The position numbers and the translations under genes are program-made. Of a DNA stretch of 64,000 bases, positions 27,915 to 36,925 are shown in pieces. Positions within the stretch are counted from its first letter, which is position 1. Each line of letters opens with the position of its first letter. The DNA comes from Bacteroidota bacterium. Lineage in GTDB: Bacteria > Bacteroidota > Bacteroidia > Bacteroidales > Lentimicrobiaceae. Under the pieces are notes generated by a model. It was not told the DNA's origin. It was given only the letters and a program-made list of their open reading frames with translations, and did not search any database. Where the stretch lies: contig JAEYSM010000010.1 of the NCBI GenBank assembly GCA_023434665.1, forward strand, positions 1 to 64,000, in the 5' to 3' direction.

Positions 27915-28334
27915 TTAGCTACAATAGTGACTTAAAATTTCCCTCAACATTTCCTGGGTCAAAGGTTTGTTCTTAAAATCAGAAACTTCATTTGAAAAAT
28001 CGTTTTCTGCCGACTGCCTGTCGCCGGGATTCAATGAGCTGGTAAGCATAAAGATAAGAATTGGATTACCTTTTTCAAAATATTTGCGTGATTTGGCTTC
28101 CTGAAGAAATTCAAATCCATTCATTCCAGGCATATTGATATCAAGGAAAACAAGGTCAGGGTATGGATATTCACTCTCACCATTAATACTTTTCTGAAAG
28201 TACTCAATAGCCTGATCTCCCGACTCTGCTGTTTTTACAATTGCATTGGGCTTTTCTTTCTTGATTACGTATGTATGGATGTAATTGTCGTGGATATTAT
28301 CATCTATCAAAAGAACGGTGTTTATCTCTTTCAT
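27915..28334 (-). CDS. Single-domain response regulator
   Basis: A 139-residue CheY-like receiver with no output domain. The acidic pocket is LLIDDN (Asp11, Asp12), the phosphorylation site is Asp65 in VFLDINMPGMNGFEF, the switch residue is in MLTSS (Thr98), and the conserved lysine is Lys123 in KNKPLT. Receivers of this kind (Rcp1-like) work by phosphotransfer or protein contact rather than by binding DNA. It follows the PAS histidine kinase gene on the same strand after a 71-base spacer that contains a 23-base tandem duplication, so the kinase is the obvious partner. Confidence 0.93.
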   Translation of the reverse strand: MKEINTVLLIDDNIHDNYIHTYVIKKEKPNAIVKTAESGDQAIEYFQKSINGESEYPYPDLVFLDINMPGMNGFEFLQEAKSRKYFEKGNPILIFMLTSSLNPGDRQSAENDFSNEVSDFKNKPLTQEMLREILSHYCS

Positions 28335-28341
28335 TACAGTT

Positions 28342-28387
28342 TTGGTTAAGTTTTATTAAGTGGATTGGTTAAGTTTGATTAAGTGGA
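28342..28387. repeat. 23-bp tandem duplication before the response regulator gene
   Basis: Two head-to-tail copies, 28342-28364 and 28365-28387, both start TTGGTTAAGTTT and end ATTAAGTGGA. They differ at a single base (T or G at the 13th position). They fill most of the 71-base spacer between the kinase stop and the response regulator start, ending 7 bases upstream of the latter, so they make up its translation-initiation leader. Confidence 0.9.
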
Positions 28388-28405
28388 ATAGTAAGATAAC
28401 CCCAA

Positions 28406-29869
28406 TTAGTTTTCTTTTCTTTTTTTAGGGATGGTAAAAGAAAAAGTAGATCCTTTACCTGGTTCTGAATCTACGGTAAATTCTCCTTCATAGAGGTCAA
28501 TTATTTTATTACAAGTTGCAAGTCCAATGCCGGTTCCTGGATATTCTGTCTGTGAATGCAAGCGTTGAAAAATAAGAAATATTTTTCCTAAATGTTCCTG
28601 TTTGATTCCGATACCATTGTCTTTTACAAAGAACTTCCATTCAACATCATTTTCTTGCGCCCAGACTGATATTTCAGGAGACTCTCCTGATTTTCTGAAT
28701 TTTATCGCGTTTGTAAGTAAATTCTGAAACAGAATTTTGATTTCAGTTTCACTGGCTAGTATTACAGGAAGTTTTGCAACATTAATTTTAGCTTTATTAT
28801 CTTTAATGGCTAAAGAAATATCAGACAATACTTCTTCCATTACTTTATTGCAGTCCACCCTCGTGTAAGTACTGTTTCGTCCTATTCTTGAAAAATCCAA
28901 TAACTCGGCAATAAGAGTTTTCATTCTTTCGGTTGAATCGGTAATTACCTTCAGGAAGTAAAGAGACTCTCCTGAAAGCTTTTCTTCTGCATCATTTTTC
29001 AATAAAGTAGCAAAATTGGTAATGTTTCTTAACGGTTCTTGTAAGTCATGTGAAGCTACATATGCAAACTGTTCAAGTTCTTTATTTGAAATTTCGAGTT
29101 TCGATGCATAGTCCTTTAGCTCCATTGCAGCTCTTTTCTGGACTGTAACATCTCTTATTGCAGATAAAATGAGAGTACCCTCATCCGTGTGTAATGGACT
29201 AAGGCTTATTTCAACGGGGAATTCAGTGCCATCTTTTCTGGTGCCATAAAGTTCAAGACCTGTACCCATTTCTCTTACCAGCGGTTGGCGCATATAGCTA
29301 TCGCGTTGAATGACATGAATTTTGCGGTATCTCACAGGCATTAGTATTTCCAGCTCATGGCCTAATAATTCTCGGCGTTCAAAACCAAACATCTTTTCAG
29401 TCTGAACATTAACCAAAACGATTAATCCCAATTGGTTGGTTATTATCATTGCATCGGGAGCAGATTCAAGCAAACTTTGAAATTTCTTTTCAGATTTTTT
29501 AATCAGGGTAATATCACTCATTAGAGAAACAATTCCCACAACATTACCGTCCGCATCCTTAAGCGTGGACAAACTAAGTGATACTGAAAAGCTCTGATTA
29601 TCTTTTTTTAAACGCTCAGTTTCATGATCTTCTATTGGTTCTCCCCACAAAAGTCTCTCAACCAATTGAAGGTATTGATATATTTTATGCTCTGGGATTA
29701 ATATATCAATGTTCCGGCCGATTATTTCCTCACCAGAATAATTGAATAAAGTTGTGGTAGCTTTATTTGCATAATAAATACTACCATTTTTAGTGGTTAC
29801 AATTACTGAATCTTTGATAGAATCAAGTATAACCGGAAATAAGTTTGGTATATTAGGTATCTGAGTCAT
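28406..29869 (-). CDS. PAS-PAS sensor histidine kinase
   Basis: A 487-residue cytoplasmic histidine kinase with no membrane segment. Two PAS domains come first (about 8-125 and 128-245; the second carries LFGF-like MFGFERRELLG and YGTRKDGTEFPVEISLSPL). The dimerisation domain has the phospho-acceptor His274 in YVASHDLQEPLRNI, and the ATPase domain shows the N box (Asn387), DNGIGI (417-422) and GTGIGL (445-450). The HDLQEPLR variant of the H box is the type found in phytochrome-like and other soluble kinases that pair with CheY-like receivers. The following receiver gene fits this. The sensed signal is unknown. Confidence 0.93.
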   Translation of the reverse strand: MTQIPNIPNLFPVILDSIKDSVIVTTKNGSIYYANKATTTLFNYSGEEIIGRNIDILIPEHKIYQYLQLVERLLWGEPIEDHETERLKKDNQSFSVSLSLSTLKDADGNVVGIVSLMSDITLIKKSEKKFQSLLESAPDAMIITNQLGLIVLVNVQTEKMFGFERRELLGHELEILMPVRYRKIHVIQRDSYMRQPLVREMGTGLELYGTRKDGTEFPVEISLSPLHTDEGTLILSAIRDVTVQKRAAMELKDYASKLEISNKELEQFAYVASHDLQEPLRNITNFATLLKNDAEEKLSGESLYFLKVITDSTERMKTLIAELLDFSRIGRNSTYTRVDCNKVMEEVLSDISLAIKDNKAKINVAKLPVILASETEIKILFQNLLTNAIKFRKSGESPEISVWAQENDVEWKFFVKDNGIGIKQEHLGKIFLIFQRLHSQTEYPGTGIGLATCNKIIDLYEGEFTVDSEPGKGSTFSFTIPKKRKEN

Positions 29870-29879
29870 TTTTAAATTA

Positions 29880-29906
29880 CAAATGGCCGCTGTTAATGGC
29901 CATTTG
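29880..29906 (-). promoter_or_regulatory. Perfect 9-bp inverted repeat between pepT and the kinase gene
   Basis: CAAATGGCC (29880-29888) and GGCCATTTG (29898-29906) are perfect complements around a 9-base spacer. On the minus strand the stem ends 10 bases before the kinase ATG and begins 56 bases after the pepT stop. It could end the pepT transcript (the following T-run is poor), control kinase translation, or bind a regulator. Confidence 0.55.
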
Positions 29907-29962
29907 CTATCATAAACAACTCATACAGCAAGAAGTTAATGAAACTCCATGTCAGAGTCAAA

Positions 29963-31204
29963 TCATGCTTCTGTTTCCACAAGACCATTCAATTCGATGA
30001 TCTTGATAATCACCTTAGTAGCTTTTTCCATTGATTCAAGAGGCACAAATTCATATTTGCCATGAAAATTATGACCACCTGCAAAGATATTAGGGCAAGG
30101 GAGACCCATATAACTTAAACGTGAACCATCTGTACCTCCTCTTATAGGTCTGATATGTGGCTTTATACCTAGTTCTTCCATTGCTTTCTTAGCGGTTTCA
30201 ACTATATGAAATACAGGCGTTACCTTCTCACACATATTGTAATACTGATCCTTAAGCTCAAGTGTAAATACACCCTCCCCATACCTTGAGTTCATAAAGT
30301 CGACACAATCTTTCATCACCTGTTTCTTTTTTTCAAAAAGATCATGATTATGGTCACGTATTATATACTGAATAAGAGATTTTTCGACTGATCCTTCCAT
30401 TTTAGTAAGGTGGTAGAATCCTTCATAATCCTGAGTAAATTCTGGCCTTTCGAAAACAGGGAGCAGTGCATTTAGTTCCATTGCCATCAGTAATGCATTC
30501 TGCATTTTCCCTTTGGCATATCCCGGGTGGATATTTCTCCCCTGAATATTAATTTTAGCGCTAGCAGCATTAAAGTTCTCATATTCAAGTTCACCAATTT
30601 CACCACCATCCATGGTATATGCCCAATCTGCAGCGAATTTTTCCACATTAAATTTATCCACCCCTCTACCAATTTCCTCGTCAGGAGTAAATCCGATTTT
30701 TACAGGACCATGTTTAATTTCCGGATGTTTTATTAGATACTCTATTGCACACATAATTTCGGTAACCCCTGCTTTATCATCTGCACCAAGTAGTGTTGTG
30801 CCATCAGTAACAATCAGAGTCTGGCCTTTATATTGCTTCAATTCAGGAAAGTCGCCAGGAGAAAGTGCCAGCTTTAAATCCTTGTTCAATTCTATTTCAC
30901 CGCCATCGTAATTATCAATTATGCGTGGTTTAACATTCACACCCGGCATATCAGGACTGGTATCAACATGTGCGATGAATCCTATAACAGGGAAATTTTT
31001 GCCATTGTTGGCTGGAAGGGTTGCCATTACATAACCATTCTCATCCATTTCAGCATCATGCAATCCCATTTCTTTAAGTTCATCGCGAAGCATGCTCAGC
31101 ATAACCAGTTGCTTTTCGGTACTAGGACAGGTTTCTGAACCTTCATCGCTTTGTGTATCCAGGCCTACATACCTTAGAAAGCGATTTTTAATCTCTTCTT
31201 TCAT
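29963..31204 (-). CDS. pepT: Peptidase T (tripeptide aminopeptidase)
   Basis: A 413-residue cytoplasmic zinc aminopeptidase of family M20B, which removes the N-terminal residue from tripeptides. Metal-site motifs are in order: IAHVDTSPDMPG (His79, Asp81 region), TTLLGADDKAG (Asp142), TPDEEIGRG (Glu176-Glu177) and YTMDGGEIGELEYE, with the late PIRGGTDGSRLS and FAGGHNFHG. Length equals the family's. It follows the OPT peptide transporter gene by 49 bases on the same strand, so uptake and cleavage of small peptides are probably co-expressed. Confidence 0.96.
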   Translation of the reverse strand: MKEEIKNRFLRYVGLDTQSDEGSETCPSTEKQLVMLSMLRDELKEMGLHDAEMDENGYVMATLPANNGKNFPVIGFIAHVDTSPDMPGVNVKPRIIDNYDGGEIELNKDLKLALSPGDFPELKQYKGQTLIVTDGTTLLGADDKAGVTEIMCAIEYLIKHPEIKHGPVKIGFTPDEEIGRGVDKFNVEKFAADWAYTMDGGEIGELEYENFNAASAKINIQGRNIHPGYAKGKMQNALLMAMELNALLPVFERPEFTQDYEGFYHLTKMEGSVEKSLIQYIIRDHNHDLFEKKKQVMKDCVDFMNSRYGEGVFTLELKDQYYNMCEKVTPVFHIVETAKKAMEELGIKPHIRPIRGGTDGSRLSYMGLPCPNIFAGGHNFHGKYEFVPLESMEKATKVIIKIIELNGLVETEA

Positions 31205-31253
31205 AATAATATTATATCAAATGATTGTTTCAGGTTAAACATTACAAGTAGAA

Positions 31254-33233
31254 TTATTCCTCTTTTTTAGCTCTGAGAATTTCCCAAATCATATATCCAC
31301 AAAGTACAAGGAACATTCCTAATGCCAGTATTTCTGCCGAATGACTGGAGAACCATTCCTGGTTGACATAGTTAATATTACCAAATCGAAGCATTGCGCT
31401 GACCACTCCCATTAAAGCACCTCCCGCAATAAAACCTGAAGCAATAAGTGTCCCTCTTTCACGACGGGCCTGATTCAATTGTGCATCCTTTGAACGGGTA
31501 CTAACAAACCATGCGATAATTCCTCCGACCAGCAAAGGTGTATTCAATTCAAGTGGAATAAACATTCCAAGAGAGAATGCAAGTGCAGGAACACCGATCA
31601 TAGTAAGAATAAGTGCCAGAAACGCCCCACCTGCGTACAATAACCATGGTGCAGGTTTTCCTGACATCATAGGTTCGATCACTGCGGCCATAGCATTTGC
31701 CTGAGGAGCTACTAAAGCATCAGGCCCGGTAAATCCATAAGTCTTATTCAGAATCATAATCACTCCGCCCACTGTTGCGGCCGAAACCAATGTCCCCAAA
31801 AACTTCCATGTTTGCTGTTTATAAGGGGATGTCCCCAACCAGTAACCAATTTTTAAGTCTGTTATGAAACCACCTGCCATAGATAATGCGGTGCAGACTA
31901 CACCTCCAATAATAAGTGCTGCAACCATACCGGCAGTTCCCGATAAACCAGCAGATACCATCACAAGAGAAGTAATTATGAGGGTCATCAATGTCATACC
32001 TGAAACCGGATTCGTTCCTACAATTGCTATTGCATTCGCCGCAACAGTGGTGAACAAAAAAGCAATAATCATTACAATGAAAAGGGCTATAAGTGCCTGA
32101 GTAAGATTGTGTATTACTCCAAACATAAAGAATATAAAGATTACAACGGTTGTAGCCAGTATTCCAAAAAGAATGATCTTCATGGGAAGGTCACGTTGAG
32201 TCCTTTTTGTCTCAACATCCATAGTTTTCTTACCTCCCAATTCCCTGATAGCCAAACCGAAAGCGTCTTTGATAATCTTGCTTGAACGGATTATACCTAT
32301 TATACCAGCCATCGCTATTCCGCCAATTCCAACCTGGCGTATATAATTACGGAAAATTTCTTCGGCTGACATATCACTCAGCATTGCCGTTATATTAGCA
32401 CCTACAGCAATGGTCTGTCCCTCAGAAAAATAGGAAACTATAGGTATCAGAACAAACCAGGCTACAAAGGAACCAGCGCATATAATGGCGGCATATTTTA
32501 ATCCTATGATATAACCAAGGCCAGTAACTGCAGCTCCTACATTCATTTTAAAAACAATCTTATATCTTTCAGCAATCATCATACCTGCCGGGATGACTCT
32601 TGTTGTAAAAACTTCACTCCACCATCCGAACGTGGCAATAATAAAGTCATAGATTCCACCGACAAGTCCTGCAATAAGCAACAACTTAGCCTGATTACCA
32701 CCCTTTTCACCAGATACCAGTACTTCTGTAGTGGCAGTAGCTTCGGGGAAAGGATATTTGCCATGCATATCCGCCACAAAATACTTTCTGAAAGGGATCA
32801 GGAAAAGAATACCAAGAAAACCACCCAGGAGAGAAGATAGGAAGACCTGATAAAAATGGGCTTCAAGATTCAGGATGTAAAGTGCAGGTAATGTAAATAT
32901 GGCTCCTGCTACTATCACTCCTGAACTAGCACCAATTGACTGGATGATAATATTTTCGCCAAGAGCATTTTTACGTTTAGTCGCTGATGACAATCCAACA
33001 GCAATAATTGCAATAGGAATTGCAGCTTCAAAAACCTGACCGATTTTAAGACCCAGATATGCTGCTGCTGCTGAAAAGATAACAGCCATTATAAGACCAG
33101 TAAACACCGACCTGAAATTTACTTCGGGATATTTCTTATCGGCTGCCATTAATGGTTTGTACTCTTCTCCCGGTTTTAACTCAGTATATGCATTTTCCGG
33201 GAGACCTTTTACTTCCTGTTTGTGATCTGACAT
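31254..33233 (-). CDS. OPT family oligopeptide transporter
   Basis: A 659-residue transporter with about 15 hydrophobic segments. The start at 33233 is chosen because the product then begins MSDHKQEVKGLPENAYTELK, a soluble leader typical of the bacterial OPT branch, and because a consensus promoter box lies 23 bases upstream; an upstream in-frame ATG would lie beyond that box. Membrane segments include SVFTGLIMAVIFSAAAAYLG and GASSGVIVAGAIFTLPALYI. OPT proteins import small peptides, or in some branches metal-siderophore complexes, using the proton gradient. The pepT gene directly downstream favours peptides. Confidence 0.92.
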   Translation of the reverse strand: MSDHKQEVKGLPENAYTELKPGEEYKPLMAADKKYPEVNFRSVFTGLIMAVIFSAAAAYLGLKIGQVFEAAIPIAIIAVGLSSATKRKNALGENIIIQSIGASSGVIVAGAIFTLPALYILNLEAHFYQVFLSSLLGGFLGILFLIPFRKYFVADMHGKYPFPEATATTEVLVSGEKGGNQAKLLLIAGLVGGIYDFIIATFGWWSEVFTTRVIPAGMMIAERYKIVFKMNVGAAVTGLGYIIGLKYAAIICAGSFVAWFVLIPIVSYFSEGQTIAVGANITAMLSDMSAEEIFRNYIRQVGIGGIAMAGIIGIIRSSKIIKDAFGLAIRELGGKKTMDVETKRTQRDLPMKIILFGILATTVVIFIFFMFGVIHNLTQALIALFIVMIIAFLFTTVAANAIAIVGTNPVSGMTLMTLIITSLVMVSAGLSGTAGMVAALIIGGVVCTALSMAGGFITDLKIGYWLGTSPYKQQTWKFLGTLVSAATVGGVIMILNKTYGFTGPDALVAPQANAMAAVIEPMMSGKPAPWLLYAGGAFLALILTMIGVPALAFSLGMFIPLELNTPLLVGGIIAWFVSTRSKDAQLNQARRERGTLIASGFIAGGALMGVVSAMLRFGNINYVNQEWFSSHSAEILALGMFLVLCGYMIWEILRAKKEE

Positions 33234-33256
33234 AGTGTTGTTGTTTGAGTTTAACG

Positions 33257-33264
33257 CAAAGTTA
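33257..33264 (-). promoter_or_regulatory. -7 box for the OPT transporter gene
   Basis: The minus strand reads TAACTTTG followed by C, a full match to TAnnTTTG, ending 23 bases before the chosen start. It lies between the upstream efflux-operon terminator and the OPT gene, where a new promoter would be expected. Confidence 0.5.
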
Positions 33265-33311
33265 AAAACTCTTACCAATTTCAGATAAATAGATATGGTA
33301 ATTTGCACTGG

Positions 33312-33345
33312 AATAAAAAATGAGGCCACTCATATTGAGTGGCCT
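33312..33345 (-). terminator. Rho-independent terminator of the RND efflux operon
   Basis: AGGCCACTCA (33323-33332) and TGAGTGGCCT (33336-33345) form a perfect 10-bp stem with a 3-base loop. On the minus strand the stem is followed after two bases by a run of six T. It lies about 100 bases after the stop of the last efflux-operon gene and before the OPT promoter. Confidence 0.9.
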
Positions 33346-33446
33346 TCAAAACACATTAAAAGCTAGTAATAAAATAGTTATGACAAGTATTCAGGATGCA
33401 ACAATATTAATGTGTGAAATGTGCAAAGTGCTCCTGTATTTACTTT

Positions 33447-33740
33447 TTAAACTGTTTTTGTGATGTCCCAAACGAAAGCCCTGATACCAACTTCCTTATT
33501 AATTTCATCCATCTTCCTGACATTATTAAGCAATGGATCAACTAAACTGTCATCCACAATGGTCAATACTGCGGAATTCATTTCAGGCCATGTATGAGTG
33601 CCCATTCTTGGCTCACCTGTTTCAGAGCCTCGGCCCTGTACATTATTCCACCATGTAAATCCTCTGATTCCCATTTGGTCAAACATATATTCAACTCTTT
33701 CAGTATTGGCCTGGTTAAATGCTATAAAAACTGCTTTCAT
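33447..33740 (-). CDS. PG0541-type transporter-associated protein (P-II-like)
   Basis: A 97-residue small protein beginning MKAVFIAFNQANTERVEYMF. It matches my memory of the PG0541 family of transporter-associated proteins in Bacteroidota, which have a ferredoxin-like fold similar to P-II signalling proteins. Visible features are GIRGFTWWNNVQGRGSETGE (like the P-II loop region), HTWPEMNSAVLTIVDD and the final IRAFVWDITKTV. It is the last gene of the efflux operon, 14 bases after the RND pump. By analogy with GlnK-AmtB it may contact or regulate the pump, but that is inference; no ligand is known. Confidence 0.8.
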   Translation of the reverse strand: MKAVFIAFNQANTERVEYMFDQMGIRGFTWWNNVQGRGSETGEPRMGTHTWPEMNSAVLTIVDDSLVDPLLNNVRKMDEINKEVGIRAFVWDITKTV

Positions 33741-33754
33741 GATAATCGTCTTTT

Positions 33755-36700
33755 TTAATTTACGCTGAATTGCACTTGCTTTTCAATTTTTTTCTTTTTA
33801 TTTCGCTCACCTCTCTTGCCAAGGGCTCCATACATCGCCGGCACAATTATCATAGTTACTAAAGTTGAAAAAACCAGACCGCCAATAACTGTAATACCCA
33901 TAGGTCGCCATAGTTCAGAACCTTCACCGGTGCTAAGTGCCAGCGGCAACATACCAAGGATGGTTGTCAATGCTGTCATTAATACAGGTCTCAAACGTGA
34001 TCTTCCTGACAAGATAATTGCCTCATTGAGCTCATATCCCCTATCACGCATAAGGTTGATATAGTCAACCAGCACAATACCATTCTTTACAACGATACCA
34101 ATCAACAGCACTGCACCCAGAGCTGCAATCATACTCATGGTTGTCCCCGTTAAAAATAGTGCAATTGATACTCCGCTAAATGCAAAGGGAATTGAGAGCA
34201 TGATAATAAATGGCATTTTCAAGGATTCAAATTGCGAAGCCATTACTATATATACGAGTATCAAACTAATAAGCATTAGTAATAGAATATCGCCAAAAGA
34301 TTCCTGCTGATCCTGATAAGCACCTCCAACATTAACCATAATTTCCTGGGGAATACTTACCGATTTGAGCTCTTTATTAATTTCCTGCGCGAGGGTTCCC
34401 AATGGAATTCCATCAGCTTTTGCCGAAACTGTAACTAGTCGCTCTTTTCGTTTATGCTGAATAGATGGTGGTCCCCAATATTCCTGTACAACAGCCAGTT
34501 CTTTAAGCTTAATTTTTTGACCCATTGGGGTAGTAATAGACATCTCCTCGAGATCAGTGATCGAATTTCTTGATTCTTCAGCCAATCGAACTTTGATGTC
34601 ATATTCATCACCTTCTTCTTTATACTTAGAGGCAACCAGACCACTTACCCTGTTATATATTTGGGCTGAAATATTGGCAGTAGTAAGTCCATGCGCAGCC
34701 ACCTTTTCACGATCTATTGAAATCTGGAGTTCGGGTTTATCTTTCTTTCTGCTGATCATTACATCACTTGCACCTTTAACAGTACTTATCTTTTGACGCA
34801 AGTTTTCAGCCAGTTGATTCGTTTGGTCGAAGTCGTAACCATAAATTTCCACATCAACCGTATTCGTCGCACCTCCGAATCCCTGACTTGAAGTGCTTAC
34901 AGTAGCATTGATAATTTCAGGAATAGTTGCTAGTTGCAATCTCAAGTCACTTGCAATCTCAAATACCGACCTTTCGCGCTCATCCCTGTCCTCCAGCCTC
35001 ATCATGAAATTAATTACATTCGAACCAGTGGTAGTAAACAGCGAAAACATTCCACCTTCATCATCAGAACCAGAGGAAGCTGAAACAAGAATAACTTCAG
35101 GATAGCGTTCTGCAATGATCTGCTCGATCTGACGGGTCACTTTCATTGTCTCTTCGACTCTAGTCCCAGTCTGTAACTCGATACTAGCAGACATACTGCT
35201 TTCATCACTCTCCGGCATAAAGTCGGTTCCAATAAATGCAAACAATCCTATTGAACCTAAAAAGATAAGTAACCCTCCTATAAGGGTGGCAGTTTTATGG
35301 TACAAGGTCCATCTTAAGCTCTTTACGTAAATATTATCAAGTTTGTTAAGCAATGGCTCCATAGTACGGGAATGGCTATACCACCTTTCTTTCTTGGTAA
35401 GTTTATTCATTCCGAGTAATCTTGCTGAAAGCATAGGGGTAAGTGTAATAGCAGCAAGAGTTGACATAACTATGGTAATTGAAACAATCCATCCAAGCTG
35501 ATTAAACATAACTCCGGTCATGCCTGACACCAATGTCAAAGGCAGAAAAACAGCAACAATTACCAGGGTAGTTACTATAACGGCCAGCCAAACCTCATTA
35601 GTTGCATAAATAGCAGCTTCTCGCGGTGAACTTCCTCTTTCAATATGTTTAGTGATATTTTCGAGTACTACAATCGCATCATCAACCACCATACCGATAG
35701 CAATAGAAAGAGAAGTAAGTGAGATGATGTTAATTGAATTACCTGTTGCAAACAAATAAACAAAAGCTGAAATCAGTGAAATCGGTATAGTAAGAATGAT
35801 AATAAAGGTTGCTCTCCACCTCCCTAAAAACATTATTACAACAAGGATAACGAACAGAAACGCATACATAAGTGTTTCTGAAAGGTTATTGATTGAACCC
35901 TTGATGAATGTTGATGAATCGAATATCTCAGTGATAGTTACATCAGGAGGTAAATTCTTCTTAAGCTGGTCTAAATTATCATTGATGTCCTTGGCTACTT
36001 TGACTGTGTTAGCTCCCGATTGTTTCATAACAAACAGGCGCAAACCCTGTTTTCCATTAATTTTTTCATCTAATGACAGGTCTTTCAGTGAATCTTTCAC
36101 TGTGGCTACATCTCTCAGGTAGATAGCATTACCCTGGTAATTGCCAACTACAAGATTTTTCAGTTTTTCGCTATCATTAAATTCACCCTGAACCCTTAAC
36201 TTGTAATCCATCAGGCCCATTTTCACATTTCCTGAAGGCATATTTATATTCTCAGCACCAATAATTCCACCAATCTGTTCAACGGTTAAATTATAAGCAT
36301 CCAGTTTGCCAGGATCAGCATCCACATATACAACACGCTTTGGAGCACCCATCATTGAGACGGAACCTACACCCTCAATTCTGTTTAATGGATTGACTAT
36401 CTTTTCATCAATAAGTTTCTCGAGTCCCATATAACTTTCTTCAGCAGTGATGGCATAGAAAACTATAGGCATCATATTGGTACTGAATTTAAAGATTGAA
36501 GGTCTGTCAACATCTTCAGGCAGTCCTTCCAATGTCATGTCGATAACATTTCTGATATCATTGGCGGCTTCATCAAGGTTCGACTCCCATTCAAATTGTA
36601 TAGTAATAACTGAAAGGTTATCTAAGGAAGTAGAAGTAATTTCGTCCAGATTATCCAGTGAATTCAATGCGTCTTCGAGAGGTTTTGTTATGTTGGTTTC

Positions 36701-36877
36701 CACATCAAGCGCATTGGCACCAGGGTAGGTTGTCATAACAGAGATAATTGGAGGCTCTATCTCAGGATAGAGGTCAACAGGCATTTTGATGAGTGCATAA
36801 ATACCCACTACCATTATTCCAATGAATAACATTAAGGTAGTGATTGGTTTGTTTACCGCACTTTTATATATACTCAT
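33755..36877 (-). CDS. RND efflux pump, inner-membrane transporter (AcrB-like)
   Basis: A 1040-residue proton-driven exporter of the hydrophobe/amphiphile RND family. The N-terminus KPITTLMLFIGIMVVGIYAL is the first membrane helix. The two long periplasmic loops and twelve helices are in the usual order, with the proton-relay pair in SIAIGMVVDDAIVVLENI (helix 4) and the matching GIVVKNGIVLVDYINLMRD in helix 10. It works as a trimer with the adaptor and TolC-like genes that precede it in the same operon to expel drugs, bile-like amphiphiles or other toxic compounds. The substrate range cannot be read from sequence. Confidence 0.96.
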   Translation of the reverse strand: MSIYKSAVNKPITTLMLFIGIMVVGIYALIKMPVDLYPEIEPPIISVMTTYPGANALDVETNITKPLEDALNSLDNLDEITSTSLDNLSVITIQFEWESNLDEAANDIRNVIDMTLEGLPEDVDRPSIFKFSTNMMPIVFYAITAEESYMGLEKLIDEKIVNPLNRIEGVGSVSMMGAPKRVVYVDADPGKLDAYNLTVEQIGGIIGAENINMPSGNVKMGLMDYKLRVQGEFNDSEKLKNLVVGNYQGNAIYLRDVATVKDSLKDLSLDEKINGKQGLRLFVMKQSGANTVKVAKDINDNLDQLKKNLPPDVTITEIFDSSTFIKGSINNLSETLMYAFLFVILVVIMFLGRWRATFIIILTIPISLISAFVYLFATGNSINIISLTSLSIAIGMVVDDAIVVLENITKHIERGSSPREAAIYATNEVWLAVIVTTLVIVAVFLPLTLVSGMTGVMFNQLGWIVSITIVMSTLAAITLTPMLSARLLGMNKLTKKERWYSHSRTMEPLLNKLDNIYVKSLRWTLYHKTATLIGGLLIFLGSIGLFAFIGTDFMPESDESSMSASIELQTGTRVEETMKVTRQIEQIIAERYPEVILVSASSGSDDEGGMFSLFTTTGSNVINFMMRLEDRDERERSVFEIASDLRLQLATIPEIINATVSTSSQGFGGATNTVDVEIYGYDFDQTNQLAENLRQKISTVKGASDVMISRKKDKPELQISIDREKVAAHGLTTANISAQIYNRVSGLVASKYKEEGDEYDIKVRLAEESRNSITDLEEMSITTPMGQKIKLKELAVVQEYWGPPSIQHKRKERLVTVSAKADGIPLGTLAQEINKELKSVSIPQEIMVNVGGAYQDQQESFGDILLLMLISLILVYIVMASQFESLKMPFIIMLSIPFAFSGVSIALFLTGTTMSMIAALGAVLLIGIVVKNGIVLVDYINLMRDRGYELNEAIILSGRSRLRPVLMTALTTILGMLPLALSTGEGSELWRPMGITVIGGLVFSTLVTMIIVPAMYGALGKRGERNKKKKIEKQVQFSVN

Positions 36878-36925
36878 GGGTTTTTGTGTTACTGGTTTAT
36901 TTTAGTTTTTCGTGTTAAGTTATGA

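Noticed and set aside
35796..36122. 108-codon open frame antisense to the RND pump gene
   Set aside because: Antisense to a full-length, intact pump; no independent support.
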